Source: Callipepla californica brunnescens
Taxonomy: Eukaryota; Chordata; Aves; Galliformes; Odontophoridae
NCBI GenBank assembly: GCA_023055505.1
Contig: JALIRH010000002.1
Coordinates: forward strand, 20,480,937 to 20,544,936
Length of the DNA stretch: 64,000 nucleotides
Reading direction: 5' to 3'
In this document: in pieces, positions 1 to 13,008 of the stretch
How positions within the stretch are numbered: the stretch's first letter is position 1
Layout of the letters: the number at the start of each line of letters is the position of its first letter
Notes under the pieces: model-generated
What the model was told of the DNA's origin: nothing
The model's input: only the letters and a program-made list of their open reading frames with translations
The model's database searches: none
Program-made: the position numbers and the translations under genes

Positions 1-459
1 GCAGACAAAAATGTTTCTGTGATTTTGCAGAAAGCATACAGACAAATCTGAGTATGTCACCAGAATTGCCTATGACTTACTTGTTGCCAGTTATCATCGA
101 ATCAGCATAAGTTTGACGGGAAGAAATTCATGTAAATCGCTGCTTGGGAAGAGATCTTGGCAACTTATATATTAGTAGGCTATGCTGTAACATGTCATTT
201 GCTCTGATAATGTCACCAGTGTAGACACAACAGAAGTTCAGAAAACGAATACACATGAAAAGCATGCTACACTGCCTCAGCAGTGATCTGTGTCTATTTA
301 GTTACAGCAGACTCGTATTCAGAAATCTCTCCAAATTACCCAAGAAACACTGACAGACTGGAACAGGACTGAAAATCAGGCTGCAAATGTATTTCAGGAA
401 AAGCTGCTAAATAGTTATAAGAGACCTAAATTTCCACTGGGAATAAAGATAAAAGCTCA

Positions 460-1030
460 AGATGCATCAACACTCCAAGGTGCACGGCCAGCAAGTCAAG
501 AGAGGTGATCCTGCCTTTCTGCTCTGCACTGGTGAGACCTCATCTAGGGTACTGAATGCAGATATGGAGTCCTCAGTACAGTATGAGACTTGGGCTCATT
601 GGAGAATGTCCAGAGGAGCGGCAAAAAAATGACCCAAGGAATGGAACACCTCTCCTATAAGGACAGGTTGAGAGAGTTGGGGCTGATTAGCCTAAAGAAG
701 AGAAGGCTCTGGAGAGACCTGATAGCAGCCTTTCAGTATCTAAAGGAAGGGGACAGACTTTTTAGCAGGGTCTGTTGTGGGAGAAATAGTTTCAAACTAA
801 AAGATTTAGACTGGATATAAGGAAGAAGTTTTTTTTACAGTAGTGCAGTGAAGCACTGGCACAGGTTGCCCAGAGAGGTGGTGGATGTCCTGTCCCTGGA
901 GATATTCAAGGTCAGATTGGATGGGGCTCTGAGCAACCTGATCTAGCTGTGAGTGTTCCTGCTCATTGCAGGGGGTGTTGGACCAGGTGACATTTAAGCG
1001 TCCGTTCCAACTCAAACGATTCTATGATTA
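460..1030 (+). mobile_element. CR1 LINE, 5'-truncated, plus strand
   Basis: Non-LTR retrotransposon fragment covering the last part of ORF2 and the 3' UTR. Recognisable CR1 blocks in order are GAGAGGTGATCCTGCC, the region around GGACAGGTTGAGAGAG, TTTAGCAGGGTCTGTTG, the GCACTGGCACAGGTTGCC block, and a 3' end TTCTATGATT. Frames are broken by stops and indels, so it is dead. It carries CAGTACAGTATGAGACTTGG, also present in the copy at 53.3 kb, which suggests the same subfamily. The 5' limit is approximate. Confidence 0.9.
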
Positions 1031-1669
1031 AGCAACAACTGCACTGGCAAAGGATGGTTTTTAAAAAAGCATTTTAGGTAATAACAAAAGTCGTGCCAAT
1101 GATTTTCCTTCCCAAGGCTGTTTTGGCATCCCCCCACACCACTTCACCATGTAACAGCAGCTGGAGTCTTTCCTTCACCCACTCTCCAGACTGTCCTGAT
1201 TAGCAATTACATCCACATGTTCACAGTATTTTTCATGAGTTTAATTATCAAATTGTAACTAACAGCTCCTTCCTTGCTTTCCCATCCTGACAGAATTTCT
1301 CCTACAGATGTAAGTGGTCAGCCAGCTTCAGTATGTAGCTGTGGCTACCAATCATGAAGTGAGAGCATTTCTATCCTCAAGTCATCTCCCTCCTCTCCTC
1401 TCTGACAGCCTGATTTGAGCTGAATAAGAGAAACCTTATCTAAAAGTACTGATAGTAAGGACAAAGAGGAGAGGCGAGCCTCCATTCAGTAACCACAGGT
1501 AGTGAAAATCAGACATCACAGTCCTGGAAGGCTACTTTATATTCAATTTCATTCTTTTCTGCTGCCTCTCCAATATCAAAACCCACTTTCCTCTCAATTA
1601 ATTCAGCCATGAAAGTGTGTTTATTGACAGTTGGACCACCATGGAGGAAATAGAATAAAACCAGAAAAC

Positions 1670-1722
1670 ACTTCATAAAGCACCATACATCTTCCGTACT
1701 TCATAAAGAACCATATATCTTC
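1670..1722. repeat. Imperfect 28-bp tandem duplication
   Basis: Two adjacent copies starting ACTTCATAAAG(C/A)ACCAT at 1670 and 1698, differing at a few positions. Confidence 0.85.
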
Positions 1723-2566
1723 AGATATGATGTGTGTACACACTCTAACCAGAACATGTAACATTCATTTCAAGTACTCCTAAATGTCCCAGAAGTTATT
1801 AAATTTTTAGTTTTCAGAATCTAATCCCAGATCATCAAAGACTTGAATCAACAACAGTTTATATGTAAAATGAGATGCACATGTTTTTCAATGTGAGAAA
1901 ATGCATCAACACACAAAATACAATGGAGTGTTACAAGATTAAAGTTCACTTAGCATGACATTTGTAGTGGGTTCCTTTTTCTGATGTAATACCGTGGAAC
2001 CTAGAATTATACCAAAACCAGAGAAGGCCGCTCTCTTATTCTTGAGGGTAAATACTGATGGTTAGATTATCTAGGCCAGTAATAACAATGTGTTAAAGTA
2101 AAACAAAGAATCTGCCTTCAATGCATCTGCATTCTGTTATCACAAAATATTTGTTCTCCTCCAAATCCAGGACCTCATACACAATTTTTCATAAACTCGC
2201 AACTTATTGAGTATTAAATCATATTTCTTGTCTCCAGTATACTATTAAATATTTGTAAAGGCATTTTCCTCATGCTGGCCAGCCAGAGAAATGAAAATTG
2301 TGTTGCCAGGATTCTCAATAGAAAGGAAATTACTGTTGAGTATATTGCTATCACCTCAGAAATATGTAGTGGTGAACATATGGAGCAGTGGCTGAAATTC
2401 CAGTGAGCATATACCTGCATTTTGATTATACCTGAGAGACAATGGACCTCAGGAACACAAATGTTTTTAAATCCAGACAGTATATTAATACATGACCTAA
2501 AAATACTTCATTCCCAGTTCTTCCCTCCAAATTATCTGCAGTCTGGACTCTATTCAGAGCTCACGC

Positions 2567-2584
2567 TTTTTTTTTTTTTTTTTT
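2567..2584. repeat. Poly(T) tract
   Basis: 18 consecutive T, followed by ACTTTC and more T. Confidence 0.9.
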
Positions 2585-4948
2585 ACTTTCTTTTTTTCCT
2601 CCAATTGAAGTTACAACCTAGAACTATTCTTTCATCTCACACAGTCTCCCAAAACCCATCACAACATCTGAATAACTTCCATGCTGTTTAGTGATGTGTC
2701 CAGCATCCATGTATATTCCTTCCCCCTCCCCATCACAGTGGGAAATCACTTGTTGATGGAAAAGCTCTGTTTGCATCTGTTATGCTCTGATTCAAAGCAA
2801 TGTAAAAGATGCGTATTCTCTATCTGCGAGGGATGGTTATTGGATTTGGTGCAGTCTGGAGCCTGACTGATTCCCAGGAAATCTGTTTCCTCCACATACA
2901 GACAATACACTCACGTCTCTTCAAATGAAGATATCTACCACAATAAACTTTTGCCTGAGAAACTTGAGTCCCTACAGAGTGACTGATACTTTGAAAAATT
3001 AAAGCAATAGTCTACAGGAAGGAGGTTAGTAAACAAGGAACACGTGGTCTGACGCTTTTGTCTGCAAGGGTCACACTTCACTGATTACATTCCGATTTTT
3101 TTTTAAATGTTTGTACATATTTACTGAATAAAATTACTGTTTTCAGCATCAAGGGCTTTGGCAGAGTGCCCTTCACAAGTGAAAGTGCTAGCTAGGTTTA
3201 TTAGTCAGAACATGTTAACCACATGCACAAAGAAGCCATTGTGTATGCTTGGTGGTTGGGTCTGAAGTTTCTCCTCACAGTGCATGCTGGAAGAACTACC
3301 CTCGTACAGTATCTGGAGCAGTTCAACACTTGCCACGTACCTGAATTGCTTAACAGATGGCATGTTAAATAACATCATCTCCTACACATACACACACACA
3401 CAAAAAAAGTTAATTTTTACAGATTTAAAAAAAACAACAACAAAGAAACAAACAACCCAAGAAAAGAACAGAGCTATCAGATTACCGAACTAAAATCTAG
3501 CACAAGAAGTACAACCACACAAAACGTTTTTCTCTGGACTAGAGGAGGATGAGAACCACTTATCTTTTTATGAAAAAGGATGCGTAAAACAACTACTGAA
3601 TAATTCATTAAGGACATCAGTGCAAGTATGAGCACTCATAACAACAGAACAGGAAAGTGGAGAAGGGCACAGATTTTTTTCTCATGGCTTTTATGGAAAG
3701 GAAACATAAGGAAACTCTGACCCTGTGTGAAAGCCTTTGAAGCTGAACATAAGCCTTCTCTACACCAGCCAAAAAACAATTCGTTGAATCTTGTCTAAAC
3801 ACTTGCAAGTGACACAGTTTAAATATATTTATTAGTCTTGCTGCATACGTCTGAACCAAGCCATGTTTACAGTATTTATTATTTCTCTTGGTTTATATGA
3901 CATTCCCCATGCATTAACGCCCCATGTAAATAGCCAGCAATTAGGACCAATATCCACCTAATGAACTGTCCTGGAGCAATACTTGTAGCAGACAGTCAAT
4001 TCATCTCTCTTTTCCATGAGATGCTTACATGTAAATACAGCTAGATCCTGGTTTATCCCCAACTTGGACAAATTCTCTTTAAAACAGTTTAGTTGGAACT
4101 GCTTTCACATAGCTCAGCAAAAGAAATCCAGTTTGGACAAGTCACTGTTAACACAGTCATAAAATGCAAAATTCCTCATCTTGAGAGTTACATTTCATTA
4201 CACGAGAAGTATCTGAAAGAGCCTTAAAAACAGGTCACCAAAATGCACATTGTGAAAAGATGGATTATCTCAGAAGGTGGATGACATTATATTCAGAAAG
4301 CTGCTGAAAGAGTCCAGGCTAGTTTCAATTTCCATCAAAACAAAAGAGATCAAAGGACTGGATGAGCAAGAGGAAAACATCCTAACTACACATTGTGAAT
4401 ACCAAAGCAGCATCAAAGATGTATAAGGCTGCAAGTGCAAGGCCAGTAGAAGTTCAGCCAATTCCAGAAGAGTGCTATTAAGACAACTGCAACAGTCTTC
4501 TCCCAACAGCTGTGTAATTTCTGTCACTACTACCTTTGACTGTCTACTACATGGATGGGGAATTATCAAATGAAGATCATCAGTCTTTTGCAAGCTGCAT
4601 ATACAGATGCTTTAAAGCTCCTTTGTTTTTCCTTTGTGGTTTTCTCCCAGATTTGCCAGGTTGCAGAAATCCTGCATTAAATTAAAGCTACCTCACTACT
4701 TCTAACTCACATGCTTCTGCCATGTTCACCGATTGAACGTAAGCTAGAGATAAGGGAAAAAGAAAATTCAGCTTTGAACTCAATTCACAGATCTAAGCCT
4801 GGAGGTTTTGGTATGATAGTTTGTGGTCCAGCAGCCCTTCGTCCTCTTTCAGTCTGGCATAACTGAAGACCTCTCCAGTGAGAAGACAGCTGAGCAAAGC
4901 TCGGGTCAGTTCAGCCAGCTATTTACTCATACAGAGAATTTATTTTGC

Positions 4949-4969
4949 TTTTTTTTTTTTTTTTTTTTT
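4949..4969. repeat. Poly(T) tract
   Basis: 21 consecutive T. Confidence 0.9.
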
Positions 4970-5399
4970 AAGTAGGACTTAAATACAGTGAAACTAACAA
5001 AAACAGCAACAGCAAACTTGTCTTCTTGTCAGTATTTTGCAGTATTTGAAACATACAAAATGTGAATCAGTGAAACTGGGAGCCAACCCACTGGCCATTT
5101 TATAGACACCTGTACTACCCTCTCAAGAAGCCTTTCATAATATTTCATCTATATTTTTCCTTCTTATTTTACCTCAAGCAATTATTCATGCTATGTGAAG
5201 AAATTGTCCTCCTCCCCAATGAAACCAGTCACTCACATCAACCATTCCCCATCCTGTGCCTACCTTCTGTCTTTTGCCACAAAATGCCTTGAAAATGATA
5301 TTATTTCTTTGCAGGATTGAAAACTGAATGTTAAAGATAGACTTAAAGATGAAATCACATCTAACATACCTAAAATGCAAGAAATCTCTGGAACTGCAC

Positions 5400-6295
5400 T
5401 ACAAGGGATCAAGTGCACCCTCACCAAGTCTGCAGATGATGCCTAGCTGTGTGGTACGGTTGACAGGGATGAGATGCCATCCGAGAGACCTAGACAGCCT
5501 CAAGCAGTGGGCCCAAGTGAACCTCATGAGGTTTAACAAATCCAAGAGCATTGTCTGGCACCTAGGTCATGCCAACTCCTGCTGGAGAATGTAAGGGTGG
5601 AGCACAGCCCTGCTGAAAAGGAGCTGGAGGTACTGGTGAATAGCAAGTTGGACATTAGCCAGCAACATGCCCTTGTAGCCCAGAAAGCCAACTCCATCCT
5701 GGGATGCATCAAGAAGTGTAGTCAGCAAGTTGAGTCAGATAATCCTGCCCTTCTACTCTGTGCTGGTGAGACCTCAGTTGGAGGACTGAATCCAGATATG
5801 GAATCTTTGGTACAGGAGAGACATAGACCTGCTGGAGCACATCCAGAGGAGGGGCACAAAAACAATTCAAGGGATGGAACACTTCTCCTATGAGGACAGG
5901 CTGAGAGAGCTGGGGCTGATCAGCCTGGAGAAGAGAAGGCTCTGGGAGACCTGAGAGCGATCTTTCAGTATGTAATCTGAGGATGAAGAAGGAAGGGGAC
6001 AGGCTCTTTAGCAGGGTCTGTTGTGAGAGGACAAGGGGTGGGGGTTTCAAACTAAAGGAGAGGAGATTTAGATTGGATATAAAGAACAAGTTTCTTATGA
6101 TAAGGGTGATGTGGCACTGGAACAGGCTGCCCAGAGAGGAGGTGGATGCCCCGTCCCTGGAGACATTCAAAGTCATGCTGGACAGGGCTCTGAGTACCCT
6201 GATCTAGCTGTAGGTGTCCCTGTTCATTATAGGGGAGTTGATTTGGACCAGATGACCTTTAAGGGTCCCTCCCAGTTCAAATGATTCTACAATTA
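5400..6295 (+). mobile_element. CR1 LINE with end of the reverse transcriptase region, plus strand
   Basis: Longer CR1 fragment (about 0.9 kb) beginning just before the reverse transcriptase catalytic box. The box (FADD in CR1) reads SADD here and is soon followed by a stop, with a frameshift nearby. Downstream, peptides such as EKELEVLVNSKLD and AQKANSILGCIKK are recognisable CR1 ORF2 C-terminal sequence. It then runs through the 3' UTR (GCAGGGTCTGTTGTGAGAGG, GGTGGATGCCCCGTCCCTGG) to an ATTCTACAATT end. Inactive. Confidence 0.92.
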
Positions 6296-7227
6296 GTGTG
6301 TGGCACCTTCAGAAGTTCATTGCAGCCACTCTATGATAAGCTGGGGAAAAAACGATTAAAAGGTAATTAACGGGGCATTCTTGAAAATAGTAGTCATATA
6401 AAGGGTTCAACGACATTACATATAGGGAATTTAAATCTATGTATGATCAACAAGAATAAAATAGCTGAAATGGGAGTTTGTGAGAACCAGAGAAGGTCAA
6501 CTGGCAGACTCCTGTAAGACCTGTATGAGCCTGCAAGAAACGCTGGCCATAAGAACAGATTCTGGTTTCAGTGGAGCTGAAAAATTAAAAAGGACTCTCA
6601 GATTTCTTATCTGCTATCTTTTCTTCCTCTTTCTGTGTCAGGACTTCAAACACTTGGGTCTCCTCTCTCTCAATGTCTTCTGAAGTCATTTTTGTTTATT
6701 TCCTTGTGCACATACTGTGGATCACACCTTTATCCATCCTCTTTCTTTACCTCCCCTCCATTTTTCTAGCATTCCTAATTCTTCAGTTAAACATGATTGA
6801 GTAAAAGAATTTCTCTTTCTACTGCCCAACCATGTCACTCCCCATGCCTCAAAATCCTCTTAGTAAATTTAATCCCTCTGCTTCTCCCACTTCTGTTAAA
6901 TAGCTTTTTGTAGTTGCACTGAACTTTTGGAACTTTTATTTCAAAATCTGTACTGCTGAACTTTTTAAAGAGCAGTATTTTAATTGCTCCCTATGTGTCA
7001 TCCACTCAACTCATCCCGAGCTTTGATTGTAAAATCTTTGGGAGAGTAACTGCCCTGCTATTCTGCTTAAATGTTCCGAATGCTTGGGGTACTATAAACA
7101 CAACCACAGCTATCTCTGTTTAGCCAAATTGGCAGTGCAATCAAATCATCTGATCTAGATGAAAACATCACTCAGTCTCCTTTTCATATTAGTGTACCCC
7201 ATGCACTGCAGGTACAAGATATTCCCA

Positions 7228-7320
7228 CAGAGGTGGCAAGAGGTGGGTAACTGCACCAAGGCTGCAAGGTTTGGATATCTGAACCCAGTTTTTAGTGCCT
7301 GTGAAAATCCACCACTCTAA
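7228..7320 (+). repeat. Possible MIR/tRNA-SINE-like remnant
   Basis: GAGGTGGGTAACTGCACCAA, GGTTTGGATATC and TGAACCCAGTTTTTAGTGCC follow the order of the core and tail of MIR-type elements (accounting for decay). Old and weak; a profile search is needed to confirm it. Confidence 0.4.
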
Positions 7321-7640
7321 AAGTGAGAGGTGGTATCTTTTCAGTGACACAAACTACAGTGAAAGCAGAGATCACATGAAACCTGCAGTCACTGGTCTGC
7401 CACAGCTGCAGTTAATGTGCCAGAAGAAACAAAAGAGCAGTAGAGGTGTGCAGGTGCTGTCACCCCAGTGCTCAGTGGGTGGAACATTTAATGACACTTG
7501 TTAAAATACAGCTAATTTACCACTGTTTTAATGAGACAGAGAGTTGCTCAAGTTAAAAGGATCGCTTTCAGGAAAAAAAAACACAAAACTTTCTCTCAGA
7601 GAAAGAGTTGAAGTGCCTGACCCAGAGGTTTTATTCCCTA

Positions 7641-7663
7641 CAATTGATTTCAATTGATTTCAA
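7641..7663. repeat. Short 10-bp tandem duplication
   Basis: CAATTGATTT occurs twice in tandem, followed by a partial third unit (CAA). Confidence 0.8.
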
Positions 7664-10208
7664 AGTAGCAGCAGGTACAAAGCTCTAAGTAGTTAATTAA
7701 CTATCATAACTAACAGACAACATACATTTTATGATGCCAAATAGGCGAATAATGCAGCTCTAAACCTCAACTAGTAGCATTGTTCAAAACATTTTCTGTT
7801 TCAATACAAATTTGCATTAGCTACCAATTATTGGTCACCAAATGAATTTACAAAAGACACAACTTTGATGAGTGGAAAAAGATAACTTCACACAGATGCT
7901 GTTACATCTTATGCCTAGATTAAGAAGTGGCATCCAGCACATCTTTAAAGTTGCAGATTTGTCCCACCTTTCAGCATCACTCCTTCAGCACTGCTGTTGG
8001 GGAAATATCTGATTTTTCAAACGTACATATTCTCAAAAAATATTGTATCCTTTCTCTTAAGGATACGTTAAGTACCTAAAACTATTTTGAATCCTACAGG
8101 ATTCAAGGTATCAGTATCTTCCAACTATTAACACTGCAGTTTAACTGACTAATGCAAGAATTCAATTGATTAACATCGATGAGATACGCTTCCTTATAAG
8201 TTCACTGCACGTGCAATGTGATGTCCTGGTATTATGACAAAATGCTGAAGCACCTCCCTGTTTCATCCCCTGAAATCTCTTTATCAGAGGCTCTACAATG
8301 ACAGTTCTCATTAACTTCACTTTCTATCATGTAGCATATTTATACAGCTCTATTAAACTTCTCTTAAGTTCCTAATCAACGAAATGACTTCTGAAACTCA
8401 GCAGGAACAACAGACAATAGCAGAGATAATAACTTATTGACTATTTCAGCACAATTTTTGACATATTTTAATAAAGCAACATTTCATTCCTATCCTCTTA
8501 AGTCTCCTAAACAGTTTTACAAGCACAACGTGCTGGAAATAGTTCCAGGATGAGCAGTCATTTCCCCCAGTAGTCATCTGTAATTATTTGACAACAATTC
8601 TGAAAAATCTGAAGTTATATCATATCACAGCTCCTTTCAAATGTATAGAAAACTGAAGAACAAAAAAGATTGCTGGCTTTCGTTTCCCTAAAATCATTTG
8701 GCTTTGCCCACTTCTTATCATGGTCATCTACATTTCTGTCATTTTGTTTTTAATTCTTTATAAACAATTTATGGAAGCAGAGCAATTCCCATGATCAGAT
8801 TGTTAGACATAGGTACAATCTTTTGTCCCCTGCTTAATCGCTGTATTATACAAACCATAATCCTCTCACTCCATTTTTTAAACATGACTGTCGTCCATTA
8901 GAACACGTAACGGAAGGCAACCCACGTGGCTCAGATGATAAAGTTCCAGCATGTGGGGTAAAGTGAAAGCTAAGCCAGGCTCTTCTGCCTGCTTTTCTGC
9001 TTATAAAAATATCCCACTTAATTAAGGAGATTTTTTTTTAATTTTCTGACTGAGCATAATAGTGGCAAAAACAAATCAGGCCCCAGTCAAAACAAATAAT
9101 CCCTTTGATTTACTCTTCTGCCTACTCTAGCTGGTAGAGTGTAATTCATTCTTGAAAGAATTTCGGTCCCCAAATCCCATACTGTGAGCGTCTTTCAGCA
9201 CCAGGAACAAAGTGAAGTGGGCTCTGCTTTTAGCTGGGAGGCTCAGTGATGTGGAGAGCCTTGGCAGGGCTACAAAGGCCCTGCAGAATGGAGGCAGTCT
9301 AAACAGATACGGCTGTTTGGTTTCTCTTCCGGAGCTGCTGAAAACAGAAGGAAACTGTACGAACTGTGTTCGCTTGCTCAAAATATCACAAAAAAGCACA
9401 GTTCGTGATGAAGTCCGCTTTCTGCTGACAAAAACACCCCACCCCTCCAAAAAACCCTATACAACAAGCGTGTACACAAAAAAACCTCTGTGTGACAAAT
9501 GTTAAGCATTCTGTGCATACAAAGGAGCTTTAGCTGGGATTGCTGAGAGCTTAGAGGAAACACGATCAAAACAAACAACACAAACAAAGTCAGGATATTA
9601 AAAAGCAGAACGCCTCTGGTCGTTAAGCTCTGAGTATAGGAGAACAAATCTGAATTAGGCACTTACTAGGAGTCCCCTAATGCTTGAACATAAATGCTAA
9701 TCTGAGGCACTTAACACCTTGGTCCAGGGTGAGGGAATAAGAATGGACCAAAAAGGCCTTTAAAAGCACTGCCAATGGAAGCACACCTGCCCCACAGTGT
9801 TTTCATCCTGCTGCTCCCTGAGCTCCTACCTGAACCCCACCAGTGGAGCTGCTATCGGAGCTATGGGCTGCTCACAACTACCCCTGAAGCAGAACTGCAG
9901 ACGAGGTTTGGGGAACCTGCACTTCTCTCTGTTCACAGAGTTCAGGTTTAACTTCACCAAGCTGATCCTGCAGACTCACTGTCAGGGTACGGTGTGCGAG
10001 AGCATCCTAAGGCAATTTCAGCACTACAATTGCATTGAAAAAGAAGGGCATGTCCTTCTTCAGCTGAATCACTTCTGTCATCATAATAAATCTGGTGCTA
10101 CACTAACGTTTCAGTTCTATATGATATGTCAAGTCTGCCTCTCCTAACCCACAGTAAAATGATTTATTCCATAAAAAAACAAGTACATTAGCTTGTCAAG
10201 TACAGAAA

Positions 10209-10228
10209 GTACTTCAAGTACTTCAAGT
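10209..10228. repeat. Short 9-bp tandem duplication
   Basis: GTACTTCAAGTACTTCAAGT: the 9-mer ACTTCAAGT occurs twice in tandem. Confidence 0.8.
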
Positions 10229-12079
10229 ATTTAATTTCACTGTAGAAACCTTTTGTTGTTATATCTTTTTTTCTTAGTAATACAGTTACAGTAAAAGTGA
10301 TTCCCTCCAAGCTACTAAACCCATAACTTATTAATCATTCTGTCTAGCCCGCTAACTGCTGCATATAATGCACTAAATAAAAGTCACAAACTCTTCTTTT
10401 CCTTTGAGCAATTATCCCTGGATACACAGCAATCCATTTACAGCATGCAGAAATTAGCCAGTGAAAGGATTATAACAATTTCTTTTATCTCTAAAAGAGT
10501 TATAGTTCCTGAGTGAAGTGTCACATATGCTTACAGTAAGACAGTAAATCAAAAGTAACAAATCTACTCTCAGTTGCAGTGATTTTTGTTCGCATGAGAC
10601 AGTGTGAAAAGCCAGGAACAGTCCCACAGTATTCAAAAGATGCTTATGCAGTTAAAAAGTGAAAACTGTACACTTGGTTCATGGAAGAAAATACACTGAA
10701 TGCAATACCAGTAGTAGAGCTAAGGGAGAAATAACATGCCCCAACAAACAGAATCTGACTCAGCCACGGCACAGTGTCCTCCATTTCCCCTCCTTATAAG
10801 CCTTAACCAAAGTGCAGTTTGCAGATATAGTTCAGGTTACTAGAAGTAATTTTAAAGAACACTCTATTAAAAAATTCCGCTGCATTAGAATTTCAAGGAA
10901 AAGTTGGTTGTTCTTAGTTACTGTTTCAAAAATGTGCTCTAGTCCACTGTGAGCTCTGACATTCACTGAATATCTTCCTGATTAGATCGCCAAGAACAAT
11001 GTAACCCCAAACCCAAGTATGTTACAAATACATTATTTGTGCACAGTCACACCCAGAAACAAAGCATCTCACACAGCAGAAGTTTCCCACCATTTTTTCC
11101 ATCCCTCCTTGGAATAACTAAGCTAAAATATTCCTATTTCAGTGAAGAAGATGCATAACTAGTCAGACAGAGATTTTTCTAAAAGCTGGATATGCCAGGC
11201 TGTCGAACACAAAACTTTCAGCAGCAAAAAAGGGGATTCAGTACATATGGCATCAATGTATTTATTTTTCTTAAATGAAAATAAACTTAGAATACCTTTT
11301 CCTTGGTACTTAAGGTCCCCTTCATCACTGTACCAACACATTCCCATGAATGCAAAAATAGAAATCTCTTCCTCCTAACCCTACTGGCCCAGAGACATGC
11401 TTAGCCAGGACAAGGAATACACAAGCAGGAAGGGAAAGTTGCAACACTTATAAATGGATATGAAGTCTTATTTTTTTTCTTGTAGGAATTCGCTTTGCCT
11501 GTTTTCAGCTCCTGTGGCAGTTGTCTCCTACCTCTCCAATGGCTGGCAACATAATTGCAAAGGTTTTGAAGGATGTATTTAAAAACGTACAGTGGAGGCA
11601 AGTAAGGCATTAAAATTAAGGTACTAGCATCAGATCTTGATTCTGTATTCAGTAGGGAAGTACCAAAAACAGTAGAAGACTGAAAAGGGAACACAGCACA
11701 CATACTACTGCTATTTGGTGTTTGCTGAGTCCCTGAAGAGCCACTTCATTTCCAGATTTTCTTGTTACGTTTTGTTTAAAAAGAGATCATTAAGACTCAC
11801 AGATCTGGCCTATTCCATCATTGGATAAACTCAGACTAAGCCAGTTTACTAGTGTCATGAATATTTGGGCATCCAGGAGGACTAGAAAACCCAAGAGAAT
11901 CCCTGGGTAAAGGGATAACTTTATCTCAGAGTAGAACTCATGTGCTTGGACTGAGTTACGCATGTGAAACCTCACTGGGATGTATACCACCATGGACAAA
12001 CATTTCTCTGCAGGGGGGAGTGCACATGCCAAACTACTCCCCAGTTAGACTCATTTCCAAGTGCTTGACCACTCATATA

Positions 12080-12526
12080 TTCATAAAATCAACAAAGGTT
12101 TGGAAAGGACTTCAAGGATCATCAAGTTCCAGCCCCTCTGACACAGGCAGGGTTGCCAACCACTTGATGAAGTACTAGATTAGATTGCCCAAGGCCCCAT
12201 CCAACCTGGCCTTGAGCACCTCCAGGGGCATCCACAGCTACTCTGAGCAATCTGTTCCAGAACCTCACAACTCACTCAGCAAGAAAACTTCTCCATCATC
12301 TAATCTAAATCTTCTTTAATTTAAAACAGTTTTCCCCTCATCCTATCACTGTCTTATCTTGTAAAAGAAATTATTTCCATCCAGTTTATAAAATCCTTTT
12401 CAATTCTGAGGTCTTCCCATAGCCTTCTCTTGTCCAGGCTCAACAAGCCAAGTTCCTTCAGCCTGCGCTATTAGGAGAGGTAATTCCAGCCCTTATATCA
12501 TCTTTGTGACCCTTGACCCCCTCCAG
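12080..12526 (-). mobile_element. CR1 LINE, minus strand: 3' half of an interrupted copy
   Basis: Starts with the 3' end of a minus-strand CR1 (TTTGGAAAGGACTTCAAGG) and runs through the block containing CTGGCCTTGAGCACCTCCAG to GACCCCCTCCAG at 12526. There the element is interrupted by a second CR1 3' fragment and resumes at about 12697 with AAGCTCCACATCTTTCC, which is the expected next CR1 sequence. Confidence 0.88.
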
Positions 12527-12693
12527 AATCACAGAATTGTAAGGATTGGAAGGGATCTACAGAGATCATTTGAGTCCAACCCCCATGCCAAGCCGGGTCC
12601 CTACAGCAGACATCCCACATAGGCATCCAGGCGGGCCCTGAATATCCCCAGAGAAGGAAAATCCACAACCTCCTTGGGCAGCCTGTTCCAGTG
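12527..12693 (-). mobile_element. Short CR1 3' fragment nested inside another CR1, minus strand
   Basis: About 167 bp. It begins with a fresh CR1 3' terminus (AATCACAGAATTG) and ends within the CCTTGGGCAGCCTGTTCCAG block. The surrounding older CR1 reads continuously if this segment is removed. CAG stands on both sides (12524-12526 and 12694-12696), a possible very short target-site duplication. Confidence 0.8.
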
Positions 12694-13008
12694 CAGAAGC
12701 TCCACATCTTTCCTGTGTTGGGGCACAAGACCTGGACACAGTACTCCAGATGGGTCCTTACAAAGGGCAGAGTAGAGAGGGACGATCCCCCCTCCCCCTC
12801 CCTGCTGGGCACCCCTTTTCTGATGCAGCCCAGGATACCACTGGCCTTCTGGGCTGCAAGCACACACTGCTGTCTTATGTTAAGTTTTTCTTCTACCAGG
12901 ACCCCTAAGTCCTTCTCAACAGAGCTACTCTGAAGAAGCTCTTCTCCCAGACTGTATATATAGCTAGGATTACCCCAAGTGCAAAACTTTGCACTTTGCT
13001 TTGATGAA
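12694..13008 (-). mobile_element. CR1 LINE, minus strand: 5' part of the interrupted copy
   Basis: Continuation of the copy broken at 12526. It carries the blocks CCTGGACACAGTACTCCAG, GATGCAGCCCAGGATACCA and the antisense of the ORF2 C-terminus (ACCCCTAAGTCCTTCTC), and fades out near GCACTTTGCTTTGATGAAC. Long antisense open frames across it (12498-13109 minus and others) are not host genes. Confidence 0.85.

Noticed and set aside
5709..6176. 155-codon minus-strand open frame
   Set aside because: Antisense shadow of the plus-strand CR1 at 5400-6295.
8928..8965. ACGTGGCTCAGATGATAAAG, resembling a tRNA A box
   Set aside because: No B box or cloverleaf follows at the right distance.
9797..10147. 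116-codon plus-strand frame
   Set aside because: No domain, no splice signals framing it and no repeat identity; consistent with chance.
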